A stretch of DNA of 64,000 nt from Brevibacillus invocatus (GTDB lineage: Bacteria > Bacillota > Bacilli > Brevibacillales > Brevibacillaceae), in assembly GCF_003710915.1 (NCBI RefSeq), contig NZ_RHHR01000028.1, positions 62,001 through 126,000 on the forward strand, written 5' to 3'. Under the pieces are notes generated by a model that saw nothing but the letters and a program-made list of their open reading frames with translations, made no database searches and was not told where the DNA came from. Shown here piece after piece: positions 9,501 through 17,054 of the stretch; position 1 is the first letter of the stretch, and each line of letters starts with the position of its first letter. A program made the position numbers and the translations under genes.

Positions 9501-9597
9501 TAACCCTCCACCTTTTCAGCCTTTTTTCAATTCCTGATTAGATCATAGCATAATGGACATGACTATACGATGGCCTGCGTTATCCTAGAAATAACAG

Positions 9598-9626
9598 ACC
9601 CGTCCCTTTTGAAGAGACGGGTTTTG
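9598..9626 (+). terminator. Possible hairpin inside the tupC-moeB insertion
   Basis: ACCCGTC (9598-9604) pairs with GACGGGT (9616-9622), followed by TTTT on the plus strand. On the minus strand the T run is poor, so it may not stop tup transcripts efficiently. Confidence 0.4.
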
Positions 9627-9675
9627 CACGTTGAAGAGTCTACGATTCACTGGGTTTCCCAGGATGTCCACCGAC

Positions 9676-9708
9676 TTAGGATTTGAGTGGAATACCAGCC
9701 GTATCCAT
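9676..9708 (-). pseudogene. Truncated duplicate of the moeB start
   Basis: Just downstream of tupC, a GAGGAAGGAATAGACG leader and an ATG give MDTAGIPLKS and then TAA. The leader and first codons copy those of the true moeB at 9235. I read this as the original 5' end of moeB, cut off from its body by the insertion. Confidence 0.6.
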
Positions 9709-9735
9709 CGTCTATTCCTTCCTCAGATCAGCAGA
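9701..9735. repeat. Direct repeat copy B (after tupC)
   Basis: This matches 9228-9263 at about nine positions in ten. It includes the end of tupC and the cut-off moeB start. Confidence 0.8.
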
Positions 9736-10468
9736 TCATGCGTCCCGAGACAAAATCCTGCAGCTCGATGCAAGCGGGGCGGTTAAAAAACGCATCCGTA
9801 TCGGCCCACTCTACGATTCGTCCTTTATTTACAAACAGACAGGTCTGCGCCAGCCGTCTGGCTTGAGGCAGATTGTGCGTAATCATGAGTACCGTCGTGT
9901 TCGTCTGCCGGTGAAACGTCTGGATCACTCGCTCAAAGATGGAGATATTGTACGGGTCGAGACTGGCTGTTGGTTCATCGAGCAAGAGCAGCTTGGGCTT
10001 GATGACGAGAGCACGGGCGAGAGCAATCCGTTGGGCCTCGCCGCCAGACAGCGTATTTGCGCGTTGGTCGGCGAGGTGTGACAGCTCGACCAGATCGAGG
10101 GCTTCTTGTACCAGCATTTGAATTTCCGCTTTTTCACGTTTGCGATAGCGCAGCCCTAGTGAGACATTCTCGTAGACAGAAGCGTGAAACATTGACGGCT
10201 TTTGCGCCACAAACCCCATTTTCCGCTGGAGAGGCAAACCTTTCGAGTAGGAGAGGGAAGTCAAATCTGTCTCATCGCCAAACAGCTGAAGAGAGCCAGA
10301 GGCGGGCTTTTCCAACAGATTGATGACGCGAAGCAGCGTGCTTTTTCCAGCACCGCTAGGGCCGACGATTCCGTAAAATCTCCCTCGCTCAAACGAAGCA
10401 TGCTCCACAGCCAATACTGTTTTATTTCCGTAGCTGACCTGCAGATTGCGCACTTCTACACGGTTCAT
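9728..10468 (-). CDS. tupC: Tungstate/molybdate ABC transporter ATP-binding protein TupC
   Basis: This is the 246-residue ATPase that energises oxyanion uptake. Walker A is GPSGAGKST (near residue 38), the signature is LSGGE, and Walker B is LLLLDEP. It starts 5 bases after the permease gene, with GGAGGAGG upstream of the ATG. It is the last gene of the regulator-tupA-tupB-tupC set and in the ancestral arrangement probably ran straight into moeB. Tungstate is preferred over molybdate because the binding protein is TupA-like and a tungsto-enzyme gene is adjacent. Phosphate-type ATPases are similar in sequence, so context carries the call. Confidence 0.9.
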   Translation of the reverse strand: MNRVEVRNLQVSYGNKTVLAVEHASFERGRFYGIVGPSGAGKSTLLRVINLLEKPASGSLQLFGDETDLTSLSYSKGLPLQRKMGFVAQKPSMFHASVYENVSLGLRYRKREKAEIQMLVQEALDLVELSHLADQRANTLSGGEAQRIALARALVIKPKLLLLDEPTASLDPYNISIFERVIQTFHRQTNTTVLMITHNLPQARRLAQTCLFVNKGRIVEWADTDAFFNRPACIELQDFVSGRMIC

Positions 10469-10472
10469 TCCC

Positions 10473-11132
10473 TTACCTCCTCCCGTTTCTCATCTGGTTC
10501 AAAACACCGGCCATCAGAAAGCTGTTAAAGAGGAAGCTGATGGCCAGGAGCACGAGTCCCAATTGCAGACCAGCGGTAAAGTTGCCGGTGCGCGTCTCCA
10601 GAATAATCGCCGTCGTCATGACCCGGGTATGATGTTCGATATTGCCACCGACCAGCATCACCGCTCCGACTTCCGAGATTGCTCTGCCGTAAGCCGCAGC
10701 CACACCCGACCAGATTCCTCCCCGAGCCTCCTTGACGATGGTCAGCATCATTTGAACAGGACTGGCTCCGAGACTTTTCGCCGTCTCCCAATAGGCGCGT
10801 TCCTTCGCTTGCACAGCGGACATGGTCAGCCCCGCGAGAATCGGTGTCACCAGTACGATTTGTGCGATGATCATCGCTTCCGGAGTGAACAGCAGTCCCA
10901 AGGCGCCAAGCGGTCCGTAGCGGGAGAGGAGCATATAGACGACGACACCGACCAGAACGGGAGGCAGTCCCATGCAGGTATAGATAAGGGCGACGACCAG
11001 TCTCTTGCCGCGAAACGTGTATAGTCCTAGAAAGGTGCCGGTCGGAATGCCGAGCAGCATCCCGATCAGAACCGATACAGTCGTGACTTGCAGGGAGAGC
11101 CAAATGACCTCCCAGACATCCTGGGTCATCAT
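10473..11132 (-). CDS. tupB: Tungstate ABC transporter permease TupB
   Basis: A 219-residue integral membrane permease with about five or six hydrophobic spans. The ATPase-contact EAA loop reads AKSLGASPVQMMLTIVKEA. This short form is typical of TupB/WtpB permeases. It follows tupA by 12 bases and precedes tupC, so the three are surely cotranscribed and form one importer in the cytoplasmic membrane. Confidence 0.9.
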   Translation of the reverse strand: MMTQDVWEVIWLSLQVTTVSVLIGMLLGIPTGTFLGLYTFRGKRLVVALIYTCMGLPPVLVGVVVYMLLSRYGPLGALGLLFTPEAMIIAQIVLVTPILAGLTMSAVQAKERAYWETAKSLGASPVQMMLTIVKEARGGIWSGVAAAYGRAISEVGAVMLVGGNIEHHTRVMTTAIILETRTGNFTAGLQLGLVLLAISFLFNSFLMAGVLNQMRNGRR

Positions 11133-11144
11133 GAGAAAAGGCTC

Positions 11145-12044
11145 CTAGCGTTTCTTGGCATCAGGAACGAAAAGTCCTTTGCCATACGTTTCTTTGCCAA
11201 ATTCGCCGATCAGCTTCTGTCCGATTTCACCCGTGAAAAATTGTATTAGCTGCATGCCTTCTTCTGGCTTGGTGGACGACTTTACCTGGATGATCCCGTA
11301 CGGATTCAAGAGTGATTTGTCTCCTTGAACCAGTACCTCGAGGTTTAGCTTCCGGGAGAGGAAGGTGGCTTCGTCTGTTAAGGTATAGGCTCGCTTTTCA
11401 TCCGCCATCTGCAGGGTTTCGCCCATGCCTTGACCGGAGGAGATGTACCAGCTTCCCTCTGGTTTGATCTGTGCTTCGCTCCAGATGCTCTTCTCTTTTT
11501 TATCTGTGCCGGAGTCATCGCCGCGCGAGACAAAAGATGCCTGTTTTTCTGCGATCCTGCTCATGGCGTCCTTGGCGCTTTGCACGTCTTTGATTCCGGC
11601 GGGGTCATCAGCTGGACCCACGATATAGAACTGGTTGTACATGACATCGTAGGCGTTGATGCCGAAGCCCTTGGTCACGAATTCCTCCTCGGCCTTTCGA
11701 GAATGAACGAGGAGGACATCTGAGTTGCCTTCTTCTCCTAGCTTGATAGCTTGTCCCGTCCCGACAGCAATGACTTTGACGGTAATGCCCGACTGTTTTT
11801 GAAATTCCGGCAAGAGGGCGTCGAGCAATCCTGAATCCTGAGTACTGGTCGTGGTAGCAAGAACAATTTCTTTGTTTTCAGCCGATGGTGCAGGAGCGGG
11901 AGCCGGCTGTGACGCTGGGGGACTTGCTTCAGGCGCGGGTACCTGCTGGGTGGCGGTCGAAAGCGATGGCGTGGAGCTACAGGCAGCGAGCAACAGGACT
12001 AGTGACAATAAGAAAAAGGAAGAAACGGTGCGTGCAACTTTCAT
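11145..12044 (-). CDS. tupA: Tungstate-binding lipoprotein TupA
   Basis: A 299-residue substrate-binding lipoprotein. The start at 12044 places a signal peptide with lipobox LLAAC near residue 22. A proline/alanine-rich linker (about 25-55) follows, then the binding domain that opens with LATTTSTQDSGLL, a hallmark of TupA-type proteins. A conserved VSRGDDSGTDKKE segment occurs in the middle. It would be anchored outside the membrane and deliver tungstate to TupB. The upstream regulator gene ends 31 bases before it. Confidence 0.92.
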   Translation of the reverse strand: MKVARTVSSFFLLSLVLLLAACSSTPSLSTATQQVPAPEASPPASQPAPAPAPSAENKEIVLATTTSTQDSGLLDALLPEFQKQSGITVKVIAVGTGQAIKLGEEGNSDVLLVHSRKAEEEFVTKGFGINAYDVMYNQFYIVGPADDPAGIKDVQSAKDAMSRIAEKQASFVSRGDDSGTDKKEKSIWSEAQIKPEGSWYISSGQGMGETLQMADEKRAYTLTDEATFLSRKLNLEVLVQGDKSLLNPYGIIQVKSSTKPEEGMQLIQFFTGEIGQKLIGEFGKETYGKGLFVPDAKKR

Positions 12045-12075
12045 CTTCTCATCTCCCAAAATAAGATCGAAATAT

Positions 12076-13002
12076 CTAAGGAATGCTGGCAAGCTCTTTG
12101 CCGGTCAGCGAAACGTTGTACCCGCCTTGTGCGACGACGGCTTGTCTGAATGACGGATCTCGCAATACGGCCAGGAGGCTTTGAAAGCGTTCCTGCCTCA
12201 ACAGTCGAGTCGGAATGACCAAATCGTAACGCTCCTCCTGAATCGGGAAAAAATCAAGACCAAGTCCTCTGGCAACGCTTTCAATCCCCAATGCGACGTC
12301 AGCTTTTCCCTGCAAGACCTGGGATGCTGTCGCGTAATGGGTCGTGCATTCCTGTTCATAGCCAGGCAGTCGATCTGGAGTGATCTCCATTTGACGCATT
12401 TTGTAGTCCAATAACAGCCGAGTACCCGAGCCACGCTGTCTGTTTGCGATGCGATGGTGCCCGCTCAGCAATTCCTCCCAGCTGGTGATCATCCGCGGAT
12501 TCCCCTTCGGAACCATCAAGCCCTGCCAGCGGTTGACGAGATTGATGACCTTCACCTGGTCAAAAGACAGCAGACACCGAACATGGGGCAGGTTGTATTC
12601 GCCTGTGGCGGTATCGAGCAAGTGACAGCCAGCCATCTCGACGCGTCCCTTGTACAGCTCGATCAGCCCGTCCAGACTGCCTGAGAATGCCGGCAACAGG
12701 GTTGTTCCGCGCCTCGCCAGCATACGGGTGAGCAGATCAATCGTCAGATCGTGACTCCCAGCAAAAAGGATCTCGTAGGTCTGCTCGGCGGGCCGGACAA
12801 GCTCAGGCTGAGCAGGAAGATACAGCTCATCTCTTGATTTGTTGCGATGCATGAACACGCCCAAGTCACTTCGCAAAATACGCAAGGCTCGTCCTATCTT
12901 GGAGGCGGGCAGCTCTCCTCGCTTGATCATTTCATAGACTGTATAGCGAGTCAGCTTGAGCTCGACAGCCACCTCGTCTGGTGTTAAGTACTCATCTTCC
13001 AA
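12076..13002 (-). CDS. Tungstate/molybdate-responsive regulator (HTH plus binding domain)
   Basis: A 308-residue protein with an excisionase/MerR-like helix-turn-helix at the N-terminus (YLTPDEVAVELKLTRYTVYEMIKRG is its core region, residues 5-28). A periplasmic-binding-type domain without signal peptide fills about 75-305. That domain is clearly related to the C-terminal domain of the MoeA fusion at 17.1-19.0 kb, sharing GSHDL, GTYNLP/GEYNLP and [12 protein letters not shown]-like blocks. It heads the tup operon, so I infer that it senses tungstate or molybdate and controls tup expression. The start is TTG 13002, with GGGGAGGTGG upstream. It acts like ModE but has a different architecture. 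Confidence 0.85.
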   Translation of the reverse strand: MEDEYLTPDEVAVELKLTRYTVYEMIKRGELPASKIGRALRILRSDLGVFMHRNKSRDELYLPAQPELVRPAEQTYEILFAGSHDLTIDLLTRMLARRGTTLLPAFSGSLDGLIELYKGRVEMAGCHLLDTATGEYNLPHVRCLLSFDQVKVINLVNRWQGLMVPKGNPRMITSWEELLSGHHRIANRQRGSGTRLLLDYKMRQMEITPDRLPGYEQECTTHYATASQVLQGKADVALGIESVARGLGLDFFPIQEERYDLVIPTRLLRQERFQSLLAVLRDPSFRQAVVAQGGYNVSLTGKELASIP

Positions 13003-13022
13003 AAAGCCACCTCCCCATTTTA

Positions 13023-13062
13023 TAGTTTGGTTGAATTCGGTCTAGTTTGGTTAAGTTGGTTT
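13023..13062. promoter_or_regulatory. Candidate operator: four 10-base tandem units upstream of the tup operon
   Basis: On the plus strand: TAGTTTGGTT (13023-13032), the diverged GAATTCGGTC (13033-13042), TAGTTTGGTT (13043-13052) and AAGTTGGTTT (13053-13062). The period equals about one helical turn. The array lies between the likely -10 box and the regulator's start codon, a place suited to autorepression. Binding by the adjacent regulator is inferred. Confidence 0.6.
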
Positions 13063-13076
13063 AACGTGATTTGGGC

Positions 13077-13106
13077 TTAATATTAACATACTTTACCATT
13101 TGTCAA
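13077..13106 (-). promoter_or_regulatory. Sigma-A promoter of the tup operon
   Basis: On the minus strand: TTGACA (13106-13101), an 18-base spacer and TATTAA (13082-13077). It drives regulator-tupA-tupB-tupC. Confidence 0.65.
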
Positions 13107-13244
13107 GACGCAACAAAATTATCGTAAAATTAGGTATATTCACGTTTTTTCAGGATATATAGGAAGGAAAACCCAGAAAAAAGTCGAACTTGGTAAGCAT
13201 TGTCAGCGTTTTCAATGTAGATGAAGAAATGGAGGAATCTAGCC

Positions 13245-15053
13245 GTGAAAATGGGTGGTTTCAAGAACCGCGAAATACTGGTTGATTTGTCTAAAGGCGC
13301 TGTGGATTATCGGGAGATCAACGAAGAGCTGGCGCGCAAGTTTATCGGTGGGAGAGGGCTGGGTGTCAAATACGTCTACGACAACGGACCGCAAGTCGAA
13401 CCGTTCTCAGAGGACAACATGCTCTGTCTGATGACAGGGCCGGTCACAGGTTCGCGCTCGTCGATGAGCGGACGACTCTGCATGGTGACCAAATCGCCGT
13501 TGACGGGTACCGTGACGGATTCCCACATGGGCGGATGGTCTGCCGCACGCCTCAAATGGGCTGGAATTGACAACGTCATCTTCAGGGGCGCAAGCGACAA
13601 GCCTGTCTATCTGTACATCGAGAATGGCCAGGGAGAGCTGCGTGATGCCAGTGACGTGTGGGGTCTGGGAACGAGAGGGACCGTCAAAGCGATGCAAGAC
13701 CGCTATGGCAAAGAAGACCTGAGTGTGATCTGTATCGGACAAGCGGGAGAAAACCTGGTGCGTTATGCGGGCTTTATGAACGAGCATGACCGTTCTGCCG
13801 GCCGTGGCGGTACGGGAGCAGTAGCGGGCTACAAAAAGCTGAAGGCGATCGTGATCAAGGCGGCACAGAAAGGAAACATGCCGCAGCCAGCACAGGACGA
13901 GGAGTACAAAAAAGCCAACCAGAAGGCGCTCAAGGCGATCATGGAAGGCGGTTTGACCGCTCCCAAAAAAGGCGGCCTGTCTGTATACGGAACCAACGTT
14001 TTGACGAATATCATCAATGAAGTTGGAGCCCTGCCGTCGATGAACTCCAAGTTCACGCATTGGGAAGGTGCAGAGGGACACAGCGGGGAGACCGTGAATG
14101 CAACACTCTTGGTCGCGGACAACACCTGCCACGCCTGTCCGGTCGCCTGCAAAAAAGAAGTAGAGGTTAAGGAAGGCAAATACAAGACGCGGGTGGAGAG
14201 CTTCGAGTACGAGTCTGGCTGGGCACTTGGCGCCAACTGCGGAGTCAGCGATGCTGCACCGATCTCCTACCTGATCAACCTCTGCAATGAGCACGGCATG
14301 GATACGATCGAGCTCGGCAACACCCTCTCCTGCATGATGGAGGCTTATGAGCGTGGGTTGACAGAGGAAAAAGTCGACTGGGGCGACGCTGACCGCATGA
14401 TCGAGCTGACTGAGATGATGGTCTTCCGCAAAGGCATCGGAGACGTACTGGCCGAAGGTACCGTACGTGCGGCGAAGCACTTCGGCGATCAGAATCTGGC
14501 GATGTGCGTCAAAGGCCAGGCGATTCCGGCCTACGATCCACGCGGAATCCAAGGCATCGGTCTAGGCTATGCGACGAGCAACCGCGGTGCTTGCCACCTG
14601 CGCGGTTATACGGTTGCAAGCGAGATCGCAGGCATTCCGATGCCGACAGATCGTCTGAAGCCAGAAGGAAAAGGCGAGCTTTTGATGATCTTCCAGGATA
14701 TGCTGGCCTTCTCTGACTCCATGAACATCTGCAAGTTCTCTTCCTTCTCGGAAAACGCAGAGAACTACGCTGAACAGTATTCGGCGATGACAGGGGTTCC
14801 GGTCACTGCTGACGATGTCATGAAGATCGGCGAGCGCATCTACAACCTGGAGCGCCACTACAACAATCTGGCAGGCTTCAACAAGCGCGAGGATGACCAT
14901 TTGCCGAAGCGCTTTACGGAAGAGCCAGCTACTGGTAACAGTGCAGGCCATGTGAGCCAGCTGGATCTCATGCTGAATGAGTACTACCAGGTGCGCGGCT
15001 GGGTAGACGGCGTTGTTCCAGAAGGCAAGCTGAAGGAATTGAACATCGTATAA
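13245..15053 (+). CDS. Tungsten-type aldehyde:ferredoxin oxidoreductase family protein
   Basis: A 602-residue enzyme of the AOR family, which oxidises aldehydes to acids with a tungsto-bispterin centre and one [4Fe-4S] cluster. The cluster cysteines are visible as CHACPVAC (C295, C298, C302) and a fourth at C496 in MNICKF. The N-terminal domain holds IGGRGLGVKY, GRLCMVTKSPLTG and GGTGAVAG, typical of the pterin-binding region. The start is GTG 13245, with GGAGG 9 bases before; the ATG at 13221 precedes that site. It is transcribed divergently from the tungstate importer, and pterin genes follow. Physiological substrate and electron carrier are unknown; no ferredoxin gene is adjacent. Confidence 0.93.
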   Translation: MKMGGFKNREILVDLSKGAVDYREINEELARKFIGGRGLGVKYVYDNGPQVEPFSEDNMLCLMTGPVTGSRSSMSGRLCMVTKSPLTGTVTDSHMGGWSAARLKWAGIDNVIFRGASDKPVYLYIENGQGELRDASDVWGLGTRGTVKAMQDRYGKEDLSVICIGQAGENLVRYAGFMNEHDRSAGRGGTGAVAGYKKLKAIVIKAAQKGNMPQPAQDEEYKKANQKALKAIMEGGLTAPKKGGLSVYGTNVLTNIINEVGALPSMNSKFTHWEGAEGHSGETVNATLLVADNTCHACPVACKKEVEVKEGKYKTRVESFEYESGWALGANCGVSDAAPISYLINLCNEHGMDTIELGNTLSCMMEAYERGLTEEKVDWGDADRMIELTEMMVFRKGIGDVLAEGTVRAAKHFGDQNLAMCVKGQAIPAYDPRGIQGIGLGYATSNRGACHLRGYTVASEIAGIPMPTDRLKPEGKGELLMIFQDMLAFSDSMNICKFSSFSENAENYAEQYSAMTGVPVTADDVMKIGERIYNLERHYNNLAGFNKREDDHLPKRFTEEPATGNSAGHVSQLDLMLNEYYQVRGWVDGVVPEGKLKELNIV

Positions 15054-15061
15054 TCAAAAAT

Positions 15062-15095
15062 GGAAAAAGGTGGAAGTTATTCTCCACCTTTTTCC
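15062..15095. terminator. Bidirectional terminator after the AOR gene
   Basis: GGAAAAAGGTGGA (15062-15074) pairs with TCCACCTTTTTCC (15083-15095). Genes converge here from both sides. Confidence 0.85.
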
Positions 15096-15103
15096 TTACT
15101 ATA

Positions 15104-15400
15104 TCACCCTCCTACGCGGATTACCTTGAGTCGGAAGCGCTCCAAGAGCCGTGACAGCACGGCTTCTTCCTCAGAAGTAAAATGGATAAAGACAGCGTTG
15201 ACGTGAAAGCGGGAGGTGATGGTGACCGTTTCCTCCCGCATGATTTGCGCACTCCATTGATCTGATCTGACCAGCAGGGGGAGAGCATCCTTGTCAGGAG
15301 CATCTCCTACTTGTCCGACGACGTGACCTCCGCATTCGATGAGATACGTCATCAGGTGAGCGATTCGAATCCCGCGCAGCTCCATCGTATGTTCGACCAT
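15104..15400 (-). CDS. Small unrecognised protein paired with MoaD, ending in Gly-Gly
   Basis: A 98-residue protein whose start is one base past the moaD stop codon. Its ribosome binding site AGGAGG is formed by the last two glycine codons of moaD, so the two are translationally linked. It is predicted to mix helices and strands, with a helix near 12-24 (IAHLMTYLIECGG) and a helix near 75-90. It ends in VIRVGG, so it carries a Gly-Gly tail like sulfur-carrier proteins. I do not recognise the family. The tight link to moaD and the AOR gene suggests a role in tungsto- or molybdopterin assembly. Confidence 0.75.
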   Translation of the reverse strand: MVEHTMELRGIRIAHLMTYLIECGGHVVGQVGDAPDKDALPLLVRSDQWSAQIMREETVTITSRFHVNAVFIHFTSEEEAVLSRLLERFRLKVIRVGG

Positions 15401-15401
15401 A

Positions 15402-15677
15402 TCAGCCTCCTGCTACCGGCGGGAACAGCGCAAACTGATCGTCTTCCTTGACACGAGTCTCCAGGCCATGGGCGTGGATGATATTTTGACCGTTGATAAA
15501 TACATGTACAAAAGGTTTGAATGTTCGCTCCGGTGTGAAGACCTCATCTTCCAGTGCAGGATACATCTGGATCAGAGTCTCCATGATGTCGATGACGCGA
15601 TCACCGTTATCCAAGGGGACTTCCACCGATTTTCCCTGACAGATCTCTCGAAAGTTGGCAAAAACTTTTACTTTCAT
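15402..15677 (-). CDS. moaD: MoaD-family sulfur carrier
   Basis: A 91-residue beta-grasp protein that would donate sulfur to form the pterin dithiolene. It begins MKVKVFANFREICQG and ends FPPVAGG, with the C-terminal Gly-Gly that MoeB adenylates and that carries the thiocarboxylate. It is divergent from moeA across 99 bases and convergent with the AOR gene. No MoaE gene is visible in this window. Among MoaD proteins, those near AOR genes may serve tungstopterin specifically; that is inference here. Confidence 0.9.
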   Translation of the reverse strand: MKVKVFANFREICQGKSVEVPLDNGDRVIDIMETLIQMYPALEDEVFTPERTFKPFVHVFINGQNIIHAHGLETRVKEDDQFALFPPVAGG

Positions 15678-15776
15678 ATTGGAAAAATCTCCTTTTTCTT
15701 TTTATTATACTATCAGAATGTTGAAAAAGTTAGAGCTTTAAGCATACGCGCACACGCTTGCAGATAATGGAGGACG

Positions 15777-17012
15777 ATGATGAAATTCTTCAATGTAAAA
15801 ACAGTCGCCGAGACGTTGGAAGTGATTGCCAGGCAATTCGCACCAGTACGTCAGCCGGTCACTCTTCCACTGGGAGAAGCGCTTGGCTTGGTCCTGGCAG
15901 AAGACGTGATTTCTGCCGAGCAGGTTCCGCACTTTTCGCGTTCAACGGTGGATGGTTACGCAGTACGGGCGAAAGACACGTACGGAGCTTCTGATTCGTT
16001 GCCTGCTTTTTTGGATATACAAGGGAAAATTGAGATGGGAAAGATAGCTGGGCTTCTTCTGCGTGAAGGACAGGCTCAAGCCATACCGACCGGCGGCATG
16101 ATCCCGGATGGGGCGGATAGCGTAGTGATGATCGAGCATGTCGAGGAAGTTGGCGATTTGCTCAATGTCTTTCGGCAGGTTTCACCAGGTGAAAATATGA
16201 TTCGGGCAGGAGACGATGTACAGACAGGGGAGCTGGTTATGGCTGCGGGTCAGCGTCTTCGTCCGCAGGATCTGGGAGTGCTGGCAGCGATCGGGAAAAC
16301 AAGCGTGTCCGTGTATCCCCGCCCAATCGTCGCCATCTTGTCTACGGGAGATGAGATTGTGCCTTCCGACAAGCAAGAGCTGGCTCCTGGCGAGATCCGC
16401 GATATCAACAGCATGACGATAGGAGCAGCGGCACGTGCGTGTGGAGCAGAGGTGATAGAAGGAGGCATCGTCCAGGATGATTTCGACGCCTTTTTTTCGA
16501 GAGCACAGGAGCTGTTCCAGCAGGCAGATCTGCTGCTATTGTCTGGAGGCAGCTCAGTAGGTACACGCGATTATACGGAACGGGTGATGCAGTCTTTGGG
16601 CGATCCTGGAGTGCTGGTGCACGGTGTTTCGATCAAGCCTGGCAAGCCGACGATATTGGCCAAGGCAGGGGAGAAGCCGATCATGGGTCTGCCAGGGCAT
16701 CCGGCATCTGCTTTGATCATTTTCCACCTGTTTACTGCTCCGTTGATTGCCCAGCTGGAGGGAGTTCTCCCCAGTCATTTGGACAAGCGAATTATGGCTC
16801 GAATTTCTCGCAATATCCCTTCAGCAGTAGGGCGCTCTGATTACGTGCGCGTCAAGCTGGAAAAACGGGGCGAGGAGTGGTGGGCACAACCCGTTTTTGG
16901 CAAATCAGGCTTGATCTCGACTTTGGTAAAGAGCGACGGTATGGTAGAGATAGCTGCGAACAAGGAAGGAATCATGGAAGGCGAATTTGTCCGTGTACAT
17001 CTATTTCACTAG
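15777..17012 (+). CDS. moeA: Molybdopterin molybdenumtransferase MoeA (first copy)
   Basis: A 411-residue MoeA that inserts the metal into adenylylated pterin. The pattern is complete: STVDGYAVRAKDT near residue 55, IPTGGMIPDGADSVVMIE near 105, the MPT-binding STGDEIV near 182 and SGGSSVGTRDYT near 257, then GLPGHPASA. The domain IV tail ends at VHLFH. GGAGG lies 3 to 6 bases before two adjacent ATGs (15777 and 15780). A second, fused MoeA follows after 42 bases, so both are probably on one transcript. Confidence 0.95.
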   Translation: MMKFFNVKTVAETLEVIARQFAPVRQPVTLPLGEALGLVLAEDVISAEQVPHFSRSTVDGYAVRAKDTYGASDSLPAFLDIQGKIEMGKIAGLLLREGQAQAIPTGGMIPDGADSVVMIEHVEEVGDLLNVFRQVSPGENMIRAGDDVQTGELVMAAGQRLRPQDLGVLAAIGKTSVSVYPRPIVAILSTGDEIVPSDKQELAPGEIRDINSMTIGAAARACGAEVIEGGIVQDDFDAFFSRAQELFQQADLLLLSGGSSVGTRDYTERVMQSLGDPGVLVHGVSIKPGKPTILAKAGEKPIMGLPGHPASALIIFHLFTAPLIAQLEGVLPSHLDKRIMARISRNIPSAVGRSDYVRVKLEKRGEEWWAQPVFGKSGLISTLVKSDGMVEIAANKEGIMEGEFVRVHLFH

Positions 17013-17054
17013 TCTGGTACATTGGAATGTAGAAGTGTAAGCAGGAGGAGAACG

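Noticed and set aside
9228-9735. An insertion sequence
   Set aside because: No transposase or terminal inverted repeats are visible, and the flanking repeats are too long for a usual target duplication.
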